DNA from: Carya illinoinensis
Lineage: Eukaryota > Streptophyta > Magnoliopsida > Fagales > Juglandaceae
Length of the DNA: 64,000 bases
Assembly (NCBI RefSeq): GCF_018687715.1
Contig: NC_056752.1
Location: forward strand, 39,654,501-39,718,500
Direction: 5' to 3'
A model generated the notes under the pieces. That model saw only the letters and a program-made list of their open reading frames with translations. It searched no databases and had not been told where the DNA came from. The translations under genes and the position numbers were made by a program. Of this stretch, positions 12,222 to 24,491 are shown one piece after another. How positions within the stretch are numbered: position 1 is the stretch's first letter; the number at the start of each line of letters is the position of its first letter.

Positions 12222-12293
12222 TAGTACTTAAGCCCAGCTGGCGAAGCCGCGGTTTTCTAGTACTTAAGCCCAGCTAGCGAAGCCGCGGTTTTC
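12222..12293. repeat. 36-bp tandem duplication at the 3' end of the small gene
   Basis: Bases 12222-12257 and 12258-12293 are the same 36-base unit with a single difference (CAGCTGGCG versus CAGCTAGCG). The right copy encodes the last codons (ENRGFASWA and stop) of the minus-strand gene 12264-12527. The left copy lies just after the stop and would encode the same ending in the same frame. Confidence 0.9.
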
Positions 12294-12527
12294 TTTTCCG
12301 ATGTACTGTTCCCTAACGATTATCCCGCCGTAGAGCTTGGCTGCCTCGTCGCTGTTGATGATGACAGGCTGATCTGGCTTTGGTACCGGATAATTCACCT
12401 TATGAGGTACAGCTTGTTGATTGCCGCCGGCTGGCCTGATCCTAGGCCGGCCATGGAAGTCGTCTATCATATCGAAGGCTTCCACCCCTATCTTCAAAAG
12501 GCGACGACGATCTGCCCGAGGTGCCAT
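12264..12527 (-). CDS. Small uncharacterised plant protein (87 aa), paralogue of 37613-37951
   Basis: The frame is open upstream to an ATG at 12581. I prefer the ATG at 12525-12527 (MAPRADRRRLLKIG...) because the paralogue begins at the same point (MASQPQADKLFMVG...) and because the bases before it (TTCTTAATTTAG) could end an intron. The shared N-terminal signature is a short charged lead, then L-x2-G-x-E-x-F-x-x-ID-x-x-(F/Y)-G, then an RPR-type basic patch. The C-terminal half has VPHKVNYPVPKPDQPVIINS followed by DEAAKLYGGIIV. No signal peptide or membrane segment is seen. A TATA box lies about 110 bases upstream. I do not recognise a named family or function. The real coding status is supported by the paralogue 25 kb away. 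Confidence 0.65.
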   Translation of the reverse strand: MAPRADRRRLLKIGVEAFDMIDDFHGRPRIRPAGGNQQAVPHKVNYPVPKPDQPVIINSDEAAKLYGGIIVREQYIGKENRGFASWA

Positions 12528-12632
12528 ATATGCTAAATTAAGAAAATAGGTTAATACGACCTGTATAATGTATATGTGCAAATCAGTTAGCTTTCTAGGT
12601 TTTCTGGTATTAAAGGTTAAAGGCCATACCTC

Positions 12633-12640
12633 CTTATATA
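12633..12640 (-). promoter_or_regulatory. Likely TATA box of the 12264-12527 gene
   Basis: CTTATATA on the plus strand reads TATATAAG on the minus strand, about 106 bases upstream of the preferred start codon, a usual plant spacing with a short leader. Confidence 0.45.
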
Positions 12641-12649
12641 GAACTCACT

Positions 12650-13528
12650 GCAAGTGATCAGCTACTTGATTAGCTTGCCACCTCAAAAGCGCTTGCAACA
12701 GATCAGAATGTAGGACAGATCGAATTCGGATAAATTAAAGAACAGGGGCCTCCTCAGGACCTCCACGCCATTAATTCTTCTATTCAAAGGTGCATATATA
12801 TATGGTGATATTTTGGACTCTTCCTTTGAAAGTGGACTGCGATGCAGAATATATCCGAGAGTTGATCAGATAGTGGATTAGTACCGGAAAATTATCACAT
12901 TTTCAGTGTTTAAGAAGAATAATAAATAGTTTTTAATTGGAGGATGCACGTTATTTGATTTAATTGGATGATATTAAATCAAGAACTTGATTTGATATTG
13001 TTCTAGGGAAGTAATTTGATTTTCATAATTATCAAATTAAGAGACTTGATTTTCTTAATGATCAAGATGTTTACTTTATCTCCTTCTCATGTAATTTTCT
13101 TATATATAGGGACATATATTTTATATCCAATCACACTTGAGAATAATGAAGATATAGCCCTCAAAATTTCTCTCCCTCATTTTCCTCATGATCTCTTCTC
13201 CATCTCAGGTTCTATTATATTTCTATCAAATATAAAATATAATAGAAAAAAAGAATGAGAAGAGAAGGAAAATGCTGGAGAGAGATCTACTTTAAGAGCT
13301 ACATCTGTACTATATATTCTCAATTATGTTTGAATACAAAGCAGGTCTCTATATTCATAGAGAAATTAAATGGGAATGAGATAAGGTAAATAATTAATGA
13401 TCTGATGATTGATCATTATGAAAATCAAATCTCTGAGTTTGATAATTATAAGAATAAAATCATTGGATCTGTACCTTGATTAGGGTTATATCAAATATTC
13501 AAATTCAAGCAAGCAGATGTTCTTACGA
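12650..13528. other. Intergenic DNA upstream of the small gene and left of the CACTA element
   Basis: AT-rich, with repeated blocks such as 'tgatttgata...aagaacttgatt' around 12955-13070. The open frame at 13016-13258 is hydrophobic low-complexity sequence without a recognisable domain. The three bases left of the CACTA end are CGA (13526-13528). Confidence 0.4.
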
Positions 13529-13715
13529 CACTACAAGAATCTGGACTTTTCCCAGCGATTTTAGTGCTGCTGCAAAAAAATTCGCCGTAATATAGATCAT
13601 ATAGCAGCGACTTATTAATCGCTGGGTAAAATCCACTTAATAGTGGCGATAAGTGTCATTCTGCTTATCCCAGCAATTATAATTCTTTTCACGACGACAA
13701 TTTTCGCTGCACTAC
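13529..13715 (+). repeat. CACTA left terminus and short subterminal motif cluster
   Basis: CACTACAAGAATCTGG starts at 13529. In the next 180 bases CAGCGATT, GCAGCGAC, ATCGCTGGG, CAGCAATTAT and TTCGCTGCA recur in both directions. They match the motif of the much longer right-hand array at about 34905-36006. By analogy with En/Spm, such motifs bind the TNPA/TNP1 protein. Confidence 0.75.
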
Positions 13716-15263
13716 CATGAATAAAATCCAGGCGCCAAAACACCAATTTTATTTTCTATTTCCCTCCCCACGGCCTCGAGTTAGTCATAGTGCCTCTCCT
13801 CCCTCTGTTTGTGTTTCAGTCGATTTCTTACTAAATCCCTTCCGGCGAATCGATATGACGGCGGCGACGATAATCCCCCTTTCGCAATCACTCCTAAAGC
13901 TCCCTCTCTGGCCTCCACTACATTTTCACCGTCAAATAGAAGCTTGGTCATCGTTTCCAACCAAAACCAAAGCTGTACCGGGGACTCTCGGCTTACCCAT
14001 TAGGTTGTATGTTACCCCCTTCAAATCTTAAACTTTCTAAACCTTGCACTACGTCTACCAAAAATTAAATCCCCCTTCTATTGAATGCATATGTACAGAC
14101 GGCGATCAAAGCCAAAATCGACCTCTGTCCTGATCCAGAGCGGGGTAATTTCTTCCATTTTGCTGTTAGTCAGAAACAAAGGCCGAGAGAGTCCCAGTTC
14201 TTACTGTGTGCGAGGCTTGCCAGTCCATGGAAAGGGGTAATTTCTTCCATATGTTAATTTTTTTTTTCCAAACATGCATGAACATAGCGCCATGGAAAGG
14301 GGTGACTTGGATTGTTGGATTACATGCACAAATTGGATTTTTTTGGCTTTGTGCATGTTTTTTAATTTTTAATTTTATTTTTTTGATATATGTCGATGCT
14401 GTGCATGTTCAATTCATTGGTTGATTATCATATAATGGTACGTAGTTGGTATTTTCTTATGTTCAACCTCAAATATATTTAGGTCTGATCTCTAGTACTT
14501 GTTGCTGCAAACCCCATTCATAGAATCTGTGCATTTGAGGTTAGTTTTAGGGCTAGATTCTAGGAAATAATTTTGCGAAAAACAAACCTGCGATTCCAAC
14601 ATTGTCCATGCAAGCTTTAAACAATGGCATATCCTACCAACATTTTGTTTTTGTTCTTTCCAAAAATCTAGATGCTTGTTAATATCTGTGTTAGTATGGT
14701 TGGTTGCTTGAAACTAGGTGTTCTTTTCAATGATCGTCATGCTTATATTTATTTATTCAAAAGGTTGTCTTTCTAAGCTTGCTTATATTCATTCAGTTTT
14801 GATAAATATGCTAATATGTATCCACACCCACTATTAGTTTTGCATCTACAACTTGGTCCCATGTTGTTACTTAGCATGACAAAACCGGGACAAATCAATG
14901 CTATGCAATTTATTATGTTATAAATAGAACAGGTTAAGATGTAAATTTTTCCATTAATTAATCTAAACAATAAAAGTTAGGCTGAGTTGAAAATTGAACT
15001 GTAGGCAATAAGTTAAACACTGTGAATAGACCAATAGGAGCAAATAAGAGAGTAATGAAATGAGGTTTCTGCAAAGTTCTAGCAGACTAGCACTGAATCA
15101 TATGGAGGGTGCTCATAAATAATATCATCAGATGTCACTAATAAAATCTTCATGATAGTCAAGAGCTGTTCCTTTCTAGTTTCTTCAAAGTGTGTTGTAT
15201 GTGAAGTGTTCAAGAGGTTCACAGTACAGCTAGAGAAGTCAAACATGATTCTATAGGCCGATT

Positions 15264-15290
15264 CTTACTTGTTTTCTAATAACAAGTAAG
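15264..15290. repeat. Perfect 10-bp inverted repeat at the 5' edge of the LINE fragment
   Basis: CTTACTTGTT (15264-15273) and AACAAGTAAG (15281-15290) are reverse complements separated by seven bases. The recognisable LINE coding sequence starts just to the right. Confidence 0.8.
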
Positions 15291-16081
15291 ACTGGAATGT
15301 GGATTTCTCTAGAGACTTACAGGACTGGGAAGTGAGTGAAGCTGCTGATTTCAATGCTATCCTTTATGCTTCTAAGATTGATCAGACTAGGGATGATATG
15401 CTGCAGTGGACTCATGATTCTAAAAGCAGATTTTCTTTGGAGTTTTCTTACAAGATCTTAACTAGTCTCGGTAATATAACATTTCCCTAGAAATGTATTT
15501 GGAAAGCTAAAGTGCCCAGTAAAGTTGCTTTTTTTGGTTGGTTGGTGTCGCTTGAGAAAGTTTTAACTACCGATAATGGAAGGAAAAGGGGCTTTTATGT
15601 GATGGACTGGTGCACCATGTGTAAAAATGATGGTGAATCTGTCAACCATTTGTTTCTTCATTGTGAAATGGCAACGGCTTTGTGGAAAGAGTTATTCGAC
15701 AAGGTAGGTATCGTTTGGGTCATGCCTTTTCAAGTGGTGGATTTTTTGGTTTGCTGGCAAGGAGCAACTGGAAGTAGGCGAAGTATAGAGGAGTGGAGAA
15801 TGATCCCCCTGTGCTTATTCTGGTGTCAATGGCTTGAGAGAAATGGGAGGTGTTTTGAAGATCGTGAACGCACAAGGATGGAACTTAGGGACTTTTCCCT
15901 CAACACTTTAACCTTTTGGGCGAATCATCTTTTAAGGGATATCAACATTTGTAATGTTTTTCTTTAGTTCTATTTCTGCTTTAGATTGTACTTAGGTTTA
16001 TTCTCTTGTATACTACCCGTGTACTTGGGCTATGCCTATTTACTATGAATAAACATCCATATTATCTATCAAAAAAAAAAA
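15291..16081 (+). mobile_element. 5'-truncated LINE (3' end only)
   Basis: Contains only the C-terminal part of ORF2 (15299-15967), then a 3' UTR with the plant-LINE-like string GTGTACTTGGGCTATGCC and AATAAACATCC, and an A-tail at about 16069-16081. The left limit is approximate and no target-site duplication was found. It belongs to a different lineage from the LINE at 3212-9240, because its ORF2 ends soon after the zinc-binding domain and has no RNase H. Confidence 0.8.
15299..15967 (+). pseudogene. LINE ORF2 C-terminus, zinc-binding (zf-RVT) domain
   Basis: One frame broken by TAG at 15488-15490. It shows the zf-RVT pattern of plant LINE ORF2 proteins: W-x-A-K-V-P-x-K-V-x-F-F-x-W, then C-x2-C-(K)-x6-VNHLFLHCE and a W-x8-F downstream. 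The polymerase and endonuclease regions are absent through 5' truncation, so this is a dead-on-arrival copy. Confidence 0.85.
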
Positions 16082-17400
16082 GAAATTAGTTAGTTAGTTG
16101 GAAAATGTTCAACAGAGTTTTTTCCAGCTAGACATTTTTGGATGCCATATGAGTTTTGGAAAAGGGATGACAAATTACCCTTTCGATTGCTCTATGTTCA
16201 TGATCACTAATATGATGTAGAAGAGTCTTTGAATCATTTATAAGAACTTAGATAAGCAAAAGAGTACTCACTTTTGCATCATGCATTTAGAAGCCAACAT
16301 TTTAGTTTTTATCAAATAGGCGAATATAGCATAGCATTTTTTGAGTTTTTTTTTTTTAAGAGTAGGTTACACATTTATTACTTGCAAATATTGCATGCTT
16401 TAAGTACTCAATGGCAGTTTGTAATACTGTAAATAGTTACATTGGCAACATTTCACGAGTTTTGAGTAAAAAACTACCTGGCTAAAGTAAATCTCTTTGC
16501 TAAAATTTAGTGCACATGTATTAAATATGTATTAAATAAAAAAAAATAAGTAAATTTTTATTCTCTTATATAATTATTATAAACTAAAGTAAAAGTGCAA
16601 AACTGACAACTCCATTTTTGGATCAAGATGTATGGGGGTTCTTCCTTTAACTTGTTTAAATGAGCATCCGGCTGATTGTTAAATCTATTCTTCCCAAACA
16701 TTTTTAACCCACACCAAAAGAATAGATCATACATCAAAGCTATTTATGTCGAGCAACTTTGTCTCAAACTTTACATAGCAAAGATATGATGCATATCGCT
16801 AACATATGATTTGGCCCTAATAAAGGAACTTCCTCGATTGGCAATTCCGCTAAGATAGGTCTCCACGAGCAACCATTGCCTGCAAAGTCAAGAAAACTAG
16901 TTCTGTTGCATTAGGAAGGATGATATTGATTGAAGATCACAAAAAGATTCTTTCAGATCAATAATATGTTTCCTCCTATCAAAATTAAAAAAAAAAAAAA
17001 AAGATTTGTCAAAAAGATTGCTAATTTACAAACAGTGAGTACAAGCATGTTATTTTTATGGTTTCCTTTTTTTTTTTTTTTTTTGCTGGGGGGGGGGGGT
17101 GTGGTGACCATATAAATGATATTTCTGTCTATGCTATTATAAAAAATTCTGGCCATAAATTCTGTCCTGATTTTTTTTGTACTTATATAATCATTTGGTT
17201 TTAATTCTTTGAGAATATTAAGCAGGCAATGAACTTAATTCAAAACTTCCACAACAGTATAATCTGAGATTAGGGATCACCTGTGAAACACTTCTTAACT
17301 TTTAACAACCGAGAAACACCTGCAGTATAATATGTGCACTAAGATTGTTTTAATAATTGGTTGCTTAGGCCCTGTCTCTTTCTTGGAAATAATTGTGTGT
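16082..17400. other. CACTA interior, no gene seen
   Basis: AT-rich. It includes poly(A) at about 16987-17003 and a poly(T) run followed by 12 G residues at about 17067-17099. Frames at 16930-17156 are artefacts of those runs. Confidence 0.4.
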
Positions 17401-18827
17401 TTCGATTTGCTGTAGGTTTGAATTTGCAGCAGATTGCCATTGTGCAGCAATAGCCTGTCTAACATCACGCACATCCTGCCACGACTGTCGTTGCTAAATA
17501 GGTAACTATGATTTTGTATTTTTGTTTTACTTTCTGTCTTGATTTGCTGTGAGTGGCAGAAAAGTACAAGAACTTTATCGCTGAAATCCTAGGCTCTAAA
17601 CCAGTGGACTTTGTATGGACTTTTTGGGTTTAAAGACTACCATGTATAAAGCGAAACATCCACTTCATTCAAAATGTTTTTGTATTGTCTGTCTTCCATG
17701 TTTAAAGCAGTATTTTGACTCTTACATATACTTCTAAAACATTAACGACCAATACAATGTTTACACTTATATATATGGCCTGTCTTTTTAGCTTGTTTTT
17801 CTCCTATGAATTCTTTGTACAATGTGGGATATTGATTGACTACCCTTTAATTAATTCTCGTATGACATATATATGGAATAAACAGTGTGGAATAAATGGA
17901 GCTTTTCTAACCAAAAGAAAGTTGCTCAATTCACTTTTTCATGCTTTAAGAATCTATTTTCCTGACATGCCCTAGAAGCTGAAGTTTGATTGCAATTGTC
18001 CATGAGTTATGTTGATTTTGTTATTATTTGTGATCGTAAGTTAATTTTAACATGTGCAGACTTCTGTGGCATTTATTAGCCTTGTTATTGCAGCCGTCCC
18101 AACACTATATGTAAGTTGAGTGGTGTTTTGTTTAAACTCATAATATCTTTGTATTGCATGCCCCAACATTATATATTAAGATAACATTATTCATCTCACT
18201 TATGACAATTGTGACTGCCCTTTCTTTTGTGTTTAAAATTTTAGCATGTGCAGATTTAAGTGACTTGGACATTACGGTCACTACCCATTTATTTGAAATC
18301 TTCCAGCCTTTTTTTTTTCCTTGATGTTTCCTTTATGGGCCGGTAATGGGACAAAGTTTTTTGCATTTTTGCCTTGTTGGACCTAAAATAAGTGACAAAG
18401 TGCTTATTTCATAACCAATTGTGAAATTCTCTTGCCCTTTCAGCTAATCGCTAAAGGTTAAATCTGAACTATCAGATGTAATTTCCCAATGGAAGGGGAC
18501 TGATATGTTCTATTATGCACATTCTCCTATTTTGGTAGTGCCTAAATCCAAAGTTAAAAAGTAGGCAAAGCTTCCTGGGACATACCTTGAAATGGTTATT
18601 TTTAATTGTTTATGGAAGTATGATTAACATTCTGCTTGTTGGTTTTGTTGAACTGATGGATGATAATAAAGAGCAATGCTAGGGACAAGCCATCTTGTGA
18701 AAACTGCTTTTCAGTTGCTAGATTGGTGTACTTGATTAGAAGTTGGTTATATTCCTGAGGTTAATGTCATTTAACCTTCTTTTGACATTAGTGCTGATAA
18801 GAGAGGCAGGCCAAGGGCCACATGAGC

Positions 18828-21800
18828 TGTGACGCCCCCAAATTCCGTTTGGGATCAGACGGACATTTGAAGCGTCGAGACATGCAACACAAGGTTACCT
18901 GCCCCCGTTCATGACATATAAGATGCAATAATCCTAACATGCATCTAACATTATGCAATATTCGCAGCGGATAATTTTTTTCTTTAGCAATACTATGCAC
19001 CAAACTGAAAATATCCCAATACTTAAAACATACTTCATACATAAAGATCCATTGAATAACTAAGATCACAGCACTATTCCAAAATAGTTATGATCCAATA
19101 GTACTGGAGATGCAACTCCATCGTACAAGTAGTAATTTAACTACTATATTAACATTAACGACGCACCGTCGTTCAATCGACTGTGTCTAGTTGGTCAGCT
19201 CCTGATCCTCCTTCAGGTCCTGTAACAAGATCTACCATTCGGGGGGAATGGTAGTTGGGACTACCAAAGTGAGATTTGATTACAAATCTCAGCAAGTTAA
19301 CAAAAAACTTCCATACAGACTAATGATGCATGTATGACAGTAAAAGCATAAATGCATAATCAAATTCATAAGTAATTAAAGCATAACTTAGCGTACAACA
19401 TAGCATAATTGACATAGCTTAAATTGAATCATGAACTGAACTTGACTTGACATGAACTTGATCTGAAACTTCACTTAGCATGAACTTGCTCTGAAACTTG
19501 AATTAACATGAAAAATACATACTCCACAGTTGTTGTGGCCCCATGTATTCTACGTGCAAATACATACTCCACAGTTGTTGTGGTCCCATGTATTCTACAC
19601 AAACTTGACTTAACATTAAAAATACATACTCCACAGTTGTTGTGGCCCCATGTATTCTACACATCACTATGCAGTTAAATACATACTCCACAGTTGTTGT
19701 GGCCCCATGTATTCTACATAAACTTGACTTAACATGAAAAATACATACTCCACAGTTGTTGTGGCCCCATGTATTCTACGTGTAAATACATACTCCACAG
19801 TTGTTGTGGCCCCATGTATTCTACATAAACTTGACTTAACATGAAAAATACATACTCCACAGTTGTTGTGACCCTATGTATTCTACGTGTAAATACATAC
19901 TCCACAGTTGTTGTGGCCCCATGTATTCTACATAAAGTTGACTTGAACATAACTTGAAATACATGACCAACTTGAGAGAGAAACATTTCGTAACATGGCA
20001 TAACATATAATAGACAACATATTTAACATGACATACTTCCAACAGTGAATATTACATGACTTTACATACATGTAATAGATGGCATACTTAGCATGACGTA
20101 CTTGTAAGGTACAGTAATACATGACAGAATATATTATGTAACAGATAAAAATTTGATGACAGAATAAATTCTGTATAATAGACAATTACGTGATAACTTG
20201 GCATGGCATGACATATATGATAACATACATACATACACTGTAGTTCCTCTACTTAGCACACATACATAGTAGACTGCTAGTAAGTTAAAAGCTAACTTAC
20301 CTCGATCTCCGCGTTTCTTATAAAACTTCAAATGCGATCACGAGGAACTGTAATTAGTGATTCTAAAAGTTAGAACTAAATCACTAATAATTTGAAATAT
20401 GGAAAATAATAACTTAAAGAGTAAAATTTTCATTTTACTCTCTACATGTGGGAAAATGACCGTTTTACCCATAACTTAAGGATTTTGCATACTAACTCCA
20501 AAAGTTTCCAAAATTTACATTCCTCATATAAATTTTGTCCTAAACTTAAATATCAACTCAGAAAAATTTAAAACAAAACAAAACTATGGAAAACACACTA
20601 TGGCCGAAACATCCATAGGCCATTTCCCTTGATTTTTGTTGCAATTCCTTCCAACTTCAAAACTCATGCTTAAACCAAAATTTTGCAACAAATATCTTCC
20701 AATTCTAAGTTCAAAACCATACTTAAAACATCCATTTAGAAAAAGCTAATAATTAACACCAAACTTTTTTATAAAAAGATCTAAGCACTTGAATCATAAA
20801 TTTTGACCTTAAATCAAAATATCTCCAAGAATTTCAAAAATCAAATCTTACTTCTAACATATTCATAATATCATCCTAACATCAACCATGCTTTAAATCA
20901 TCAATCTAAAGTCACCAAAATCACAAAATAACATTTGGAGTTTTTGGTTTTACACTTAGTCCAAAAACAGAAACTTTTTCCTCAACTAGTTTTGATAAAT
21001 CTCTTGATCTATGACTTATAATTATATGATCTTCAAACCAAACCATCACATGGTTTAAAAAGATGTCCTAAAACATATATAAGCTTCTAATTCAAGATCA
21101 CATGGTTAGAAATTAACCAAAACATAAATTTAGCCAAGAATATCCACACTTTGGCTTATTTGAACATCTCTTTGCATAAAATTTCATATCTTTGAAACTA
21201 ACATCAAATATCTTCAAAATAATAATATAACATGTATATAAGATACTTATCATCCTCCAATAAAATTATTAAAGTCATTAGAATAGGTTTAGACCACCAA
21301 AGAGTTAAACTTTCTCAAAACAGAAACTGTTTTTCCTCTTCCAGTTTCTAAGTTTCTAAATCTAAGAAAATCTTTCATCAAAACCTTTAATCATGCAAAA
21401 TCCTCAACCAATAGTCATATATACATGTTAACAATACTCCATAAAAATTTCGGACCAATATCTATCCATTAGCTTGGTCAAAAACTCCAAACTATAACAT
21501 ACTCTCCAGATTCACGCCCAGAATGACCTTTCCATGGTTAAAAATACTTTTGACCGACCAAATTACCATGGAATGATACGAAAAATACATCTACGGAAAC
21601 TAGACTCAAAGAGGAACAACTTATATGAAGGAGACTTTATGATAAAACACTTACAAAAGCTTCGAAATGGGTGTGCAAAAGAACTCCTAAAAGCTGTCCG
21701 AGAGAGAGTGTTTGGTATTCTTTCAATGGAAAGCATAAATGAAGATAATTTCGTGGGGAGGGGTGGCTGGAGATACTTGTGGATAAGATATGGAAGAGAT

Positions 21801-22546
21801 GAGGCTGGAGTGAGAGTTAAGTGTAGGACTCTCTTACCCAAAGTGAGAGTTAAGTGTAGGACTCTCTTACCGGAATGAGAGTGGAGTGTAGGACTCTCTT
21901 ACCTAATAATATCTACAAAAATCAACTCAAGATATTTTTACCCAATAATATCCACGAAATTAGCTTAAAATATTTTCTAAATGTGGAGTAGACTTGGAAG
22001 AGTAAGGTGGTTAAAATCTTTCCATGTGTATTTTAAATCTATGTTCTTAAGATATTTTCCAAATGTGTATTTTGCTTAGGTGTCATGATCTCACACCTTG
22101 ATTTCCTTCACAATTCCATCTAATGGTTTCTCTTTGTACTAAGTATCTAATACTATTTATTATGTGTGGTTAAGATCTTGCCAAGTATCCAAATAAAATT
22201 TCGCTAACCTAATTTGGACATTTCACACTGTGATTTTTGAAAACACTGCGTTTAGTACGTTTACCGAGATTACTATTCACTCCAAAAATAAACGTAATAA
22301 ACTTAGTACTGAAAAATCCTAAATATTCAATTAAGCCTAGTGGTGTAGACTATAATGTATTCTGACACTTCTAACTATCTCAAATAATTAAAATCGCATT
22401 TCTGGCACCATAGTGAGTGATAACACTAACTATGTTGACAGGCTAAAACCTATGCGATTAGTCGATTCGTGTAAACTTACGGAATTTTCACGAGATTCTT
22501 AAGGTCAAAAGAAATTCCACAATTGAATTTCTAGCGGGTTGTTACA
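18828..22546 (-). mobile_element. Solo LTR, 3.7 kb, with 5-bp target duplication TGAGC
   Basis: Starts TGTGACGCCCCCAAATT at 18828 and ends GGTTGTTACA at 22546. TGAGC lies immediately outside both ends (18823-18827 and 22547-22551). No gag or pol sequence is present, so it is best read as a solo LTR left by recombination between two LTRs. The first bases match the reverse complement of the LTR 3' end of the gypsy elements here (GGGGGCGTCACA), hence minus orientation, and its other end matches the LTR fragment at 1-993. It contains a 419-bp minisatellite. Confidence 0.9.
19513..19931. repeat. Minisatellite: eight 41-base hairpin cores, alternating spacing
   Basis: A core beginning AAATACATACTCCACAG and ending CCCCATGTATTCTAC recurs at 19513, 19558, 19620, 19677, 19739, 19784, 19846 and 19891. 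Spacings are 45, 62, 57, 62, 45, 62 and 45 bases, so a 107-base higher-order unit (45+62) is evident. Within the core AATACAT pairs with ATGTATT and CCACA with TGTGG, so each copy can fold into a hairpin. The long-spacing units carry an extra AACTTGACTTAACATGA-type segment. Confidence 0.92.
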
Positions 22547-22551
22547 TGAGC

Positions 22552-24491
22552 AGTTTGACATTTGTGTTTGTAGTTGAGTTATTGACCAGCTAACTCAAGA
22601 AGAAATTAAAGGGTTGACCAGATTAGGGTTTTTTTGATTTTTTTTAACATCAACTGAAATTTACAGATTGATAATTATAAAAATGTTACAACTATAAATA
22701 AATAAATTTACAAATTGCTATAAATTTGTGTGCTTAAAAATAATTTTATAATTTAACATATATTAATATGATTATAAATTTGTTTTTATAGAATTTTTTT
22801 TACTATAAAAATCCTGATTGCATTAATTTTAGATGAAAATAATTAAAGGGTTGTCAACTTGAGCGTTCATTAATTAATGTCCATTAAAAACAGAAGGAAA
22901 GTTGTAGCATTAGTAGCAGTAATTAGTTAAGACTTGCACAGCATTGATGTGAATAGATATAGGGATGGGGGTACTGGAGGGCCTGAGGCAGGCGGCTCGC
23001 CTAGCTGTACATACTTAAAATCGTGTCAACACAGACAAAGACTGCCCCTTTGCTTTGCTTGCTTGCTTGCTTGCTTTCTTTAATGTGATCAGAGTCCAAA
23101 ATCGAAAAACAAAGCATTAAAAATAATGCAGAAGTAAAAACCAAGTAATTGCATTTAGAGCAGGAGAAGAGGAGGAGAGGTCCGCTTCTATAAAGTAATA
23201 GTGTTTTGGTCTAGATATATAGGCTGGCCTCCCTAAGTACTTAAAGCTTAAGCTTTTTGTCTATGTCTATGCAAGCTAAGAGTAGCAGCTAGACAGCTAC
23301 ATCCATCTTTTATAGCTAAAAGCTATTGTGTTTGTGGGTGATGTTCTCTAGGAAGCTGGAAGATAATTGATCCTCATGAGTCATGCAAGGCTGCAAGCTA
23401 CCTTCTCCTCCTTCTCTTCGTCTCCTCCCCGGCTAGCTCTCTAGCATTTAAAGACCTTAGAAACTTCTTTATCTTTTTCTTTGAGATTTTTTTATATATA
23501 TAATAAATGCAGCCCGTACCATCATAAAGCTCTAAATTATTGACACAACGAATGTGTGTAGCCGCCTGTTTGTTTCCAACAACCCCAACAGTCCAACACC
23601 CATTATCATTTACCAGCTGAATCCCATAAAACAAATTTATACTCCTTTTCCTTTTGATCAGAACAAAGCTATTTTACTGTTCGTTGTAATATTGTTGTAC
23701 AGTGCATGCCATGTTTGTACTATACTCAAGTTTATTAAATACGTTATAGCTTTGCTTATATTTAATGCATTGCCCTTAGTTAGGGTGGAAAAAAGTACAA
23801 TTAAATGCCTTGCTCCTTTACTTTTTGTTGGGAAAGTCCATGCTTGAATTTGTACAACTTCTTGGACATTATTGCTTACAACAAGCCCAGAAGTAGAAAC
23901 ATAAATTTTTAGTCTGGGGTAAGCCATGAAAGATGTGAGTGTGCCTGAAAGATCTTCTTCAGGTACATCTATGTTTACACATCCAATTACAACAATGAAC
24001 CAAAGAATACTAGAAACCCCCTTTGATATACCAGTTATCCCCCAAAAATGCTTAGACTTCAAGTTAAACATTTATTCTCCATTCATGAGGTCCATGCTAT
24101 GTTCGTTTAGGGATCCAATTGGTAACTAAATTTAATCACTCAATCAAGATTGTGATACCATCGGGTGTGAGGCTTCTCTTATACTTGATGAAGCTTTGTA
24201 CAACTGCGCATAACCTCACTCATTCCACTAACTCAACTGTGGACTCATAGATACTTGTAACATACACACCTTTCTCGTATGAGCAAAGCTTTCAATAGAT
24301 ACACTTGCTAGACATATGAGGATGAATTCTACATTTCTTCATGTACTATACCCCTCATGCAATTGCATGATGTGCCCAAAGGTCATATATTTTGCCTTCA
24401 TTTTTCCATGTTTGTCAAACGGTACTTCATCAACTACCTGAATATCATGGTCTCTGTTTGTCTAACTCTATTCCTCACCCACTTTTTTTAG
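22552..24491. other. CACTA interior upstream of the TNP2-like gene
   Basis: Contains a (TTGC)n microsatellite at about 23057-23076 and a short TA run near 23493. The region should hold the promoter and leader of the TNP2-like gene. A 137-codon minus-strand frame at 23658-24071 has no recognisable domain; I cannot support it as a gene. Confidence 0.4.

Larger units (their letters stand above)
13855..18110 (+). pseudogene. Exons of a probable plastid-targeted membrane protein inside the CACTA element
   Basis: Three putative exons join in phase. Exon 1, 13855-14003 (ATG at 13855, donor GTTGTA), encodes a Ser/Leu/Pro/Lys-rich N-terminus beginning MTAATIIPLSQSLLKLPLW, typical of a chloroplast transit peptide. 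Exon 2, 14099-14144 (acceptor GTACAG, donor GTAATT), is basic (RRSKPKSTSVLIQSG). Exon 3, 18060-18110 (acceptor TGTGCAG, donor GTAAGT), encodes TSVAFISLVIAAVPTLY, a membrane helix. Lengths 149, 46 and 51 bases leave phase 0 at both later junctions. A further possible exon is 17417-17501. The intron between exons 2 and 3 has received a LINE fragment. Other candidate exons lie at 31429-34543. Either the transposon captured the gene or it sits in it; I cannot name the protein. Confidence 0.4.

Noticed and set aside
13016..13258. 80-codon hydrophobic plus-strand frame
   Set aside because: Low-complexity AT-rich sequence, no homologue in the window and no start or promoter context.
19513..19931. 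Regularly spaced repeats resembling a CRISPR array
   Set aside because: The 'spacers' are themselves repeated, the setting is a plant LTR, and there are no cas genes. It is a minisatellite.
19503..20331. Several minus-strand frames with repeated YMGPQQLWSMY segments
   Set aside because: They are translations of the minisatellite units in three frames, without a start context or domain.
23658..24071. 137-codon minus-strand frame upstream of the TNP2-like gene
   Set aside because: No recognisable domain, overlapping frames on the other strand, and AT-rich composition; could not be supported as a gene.
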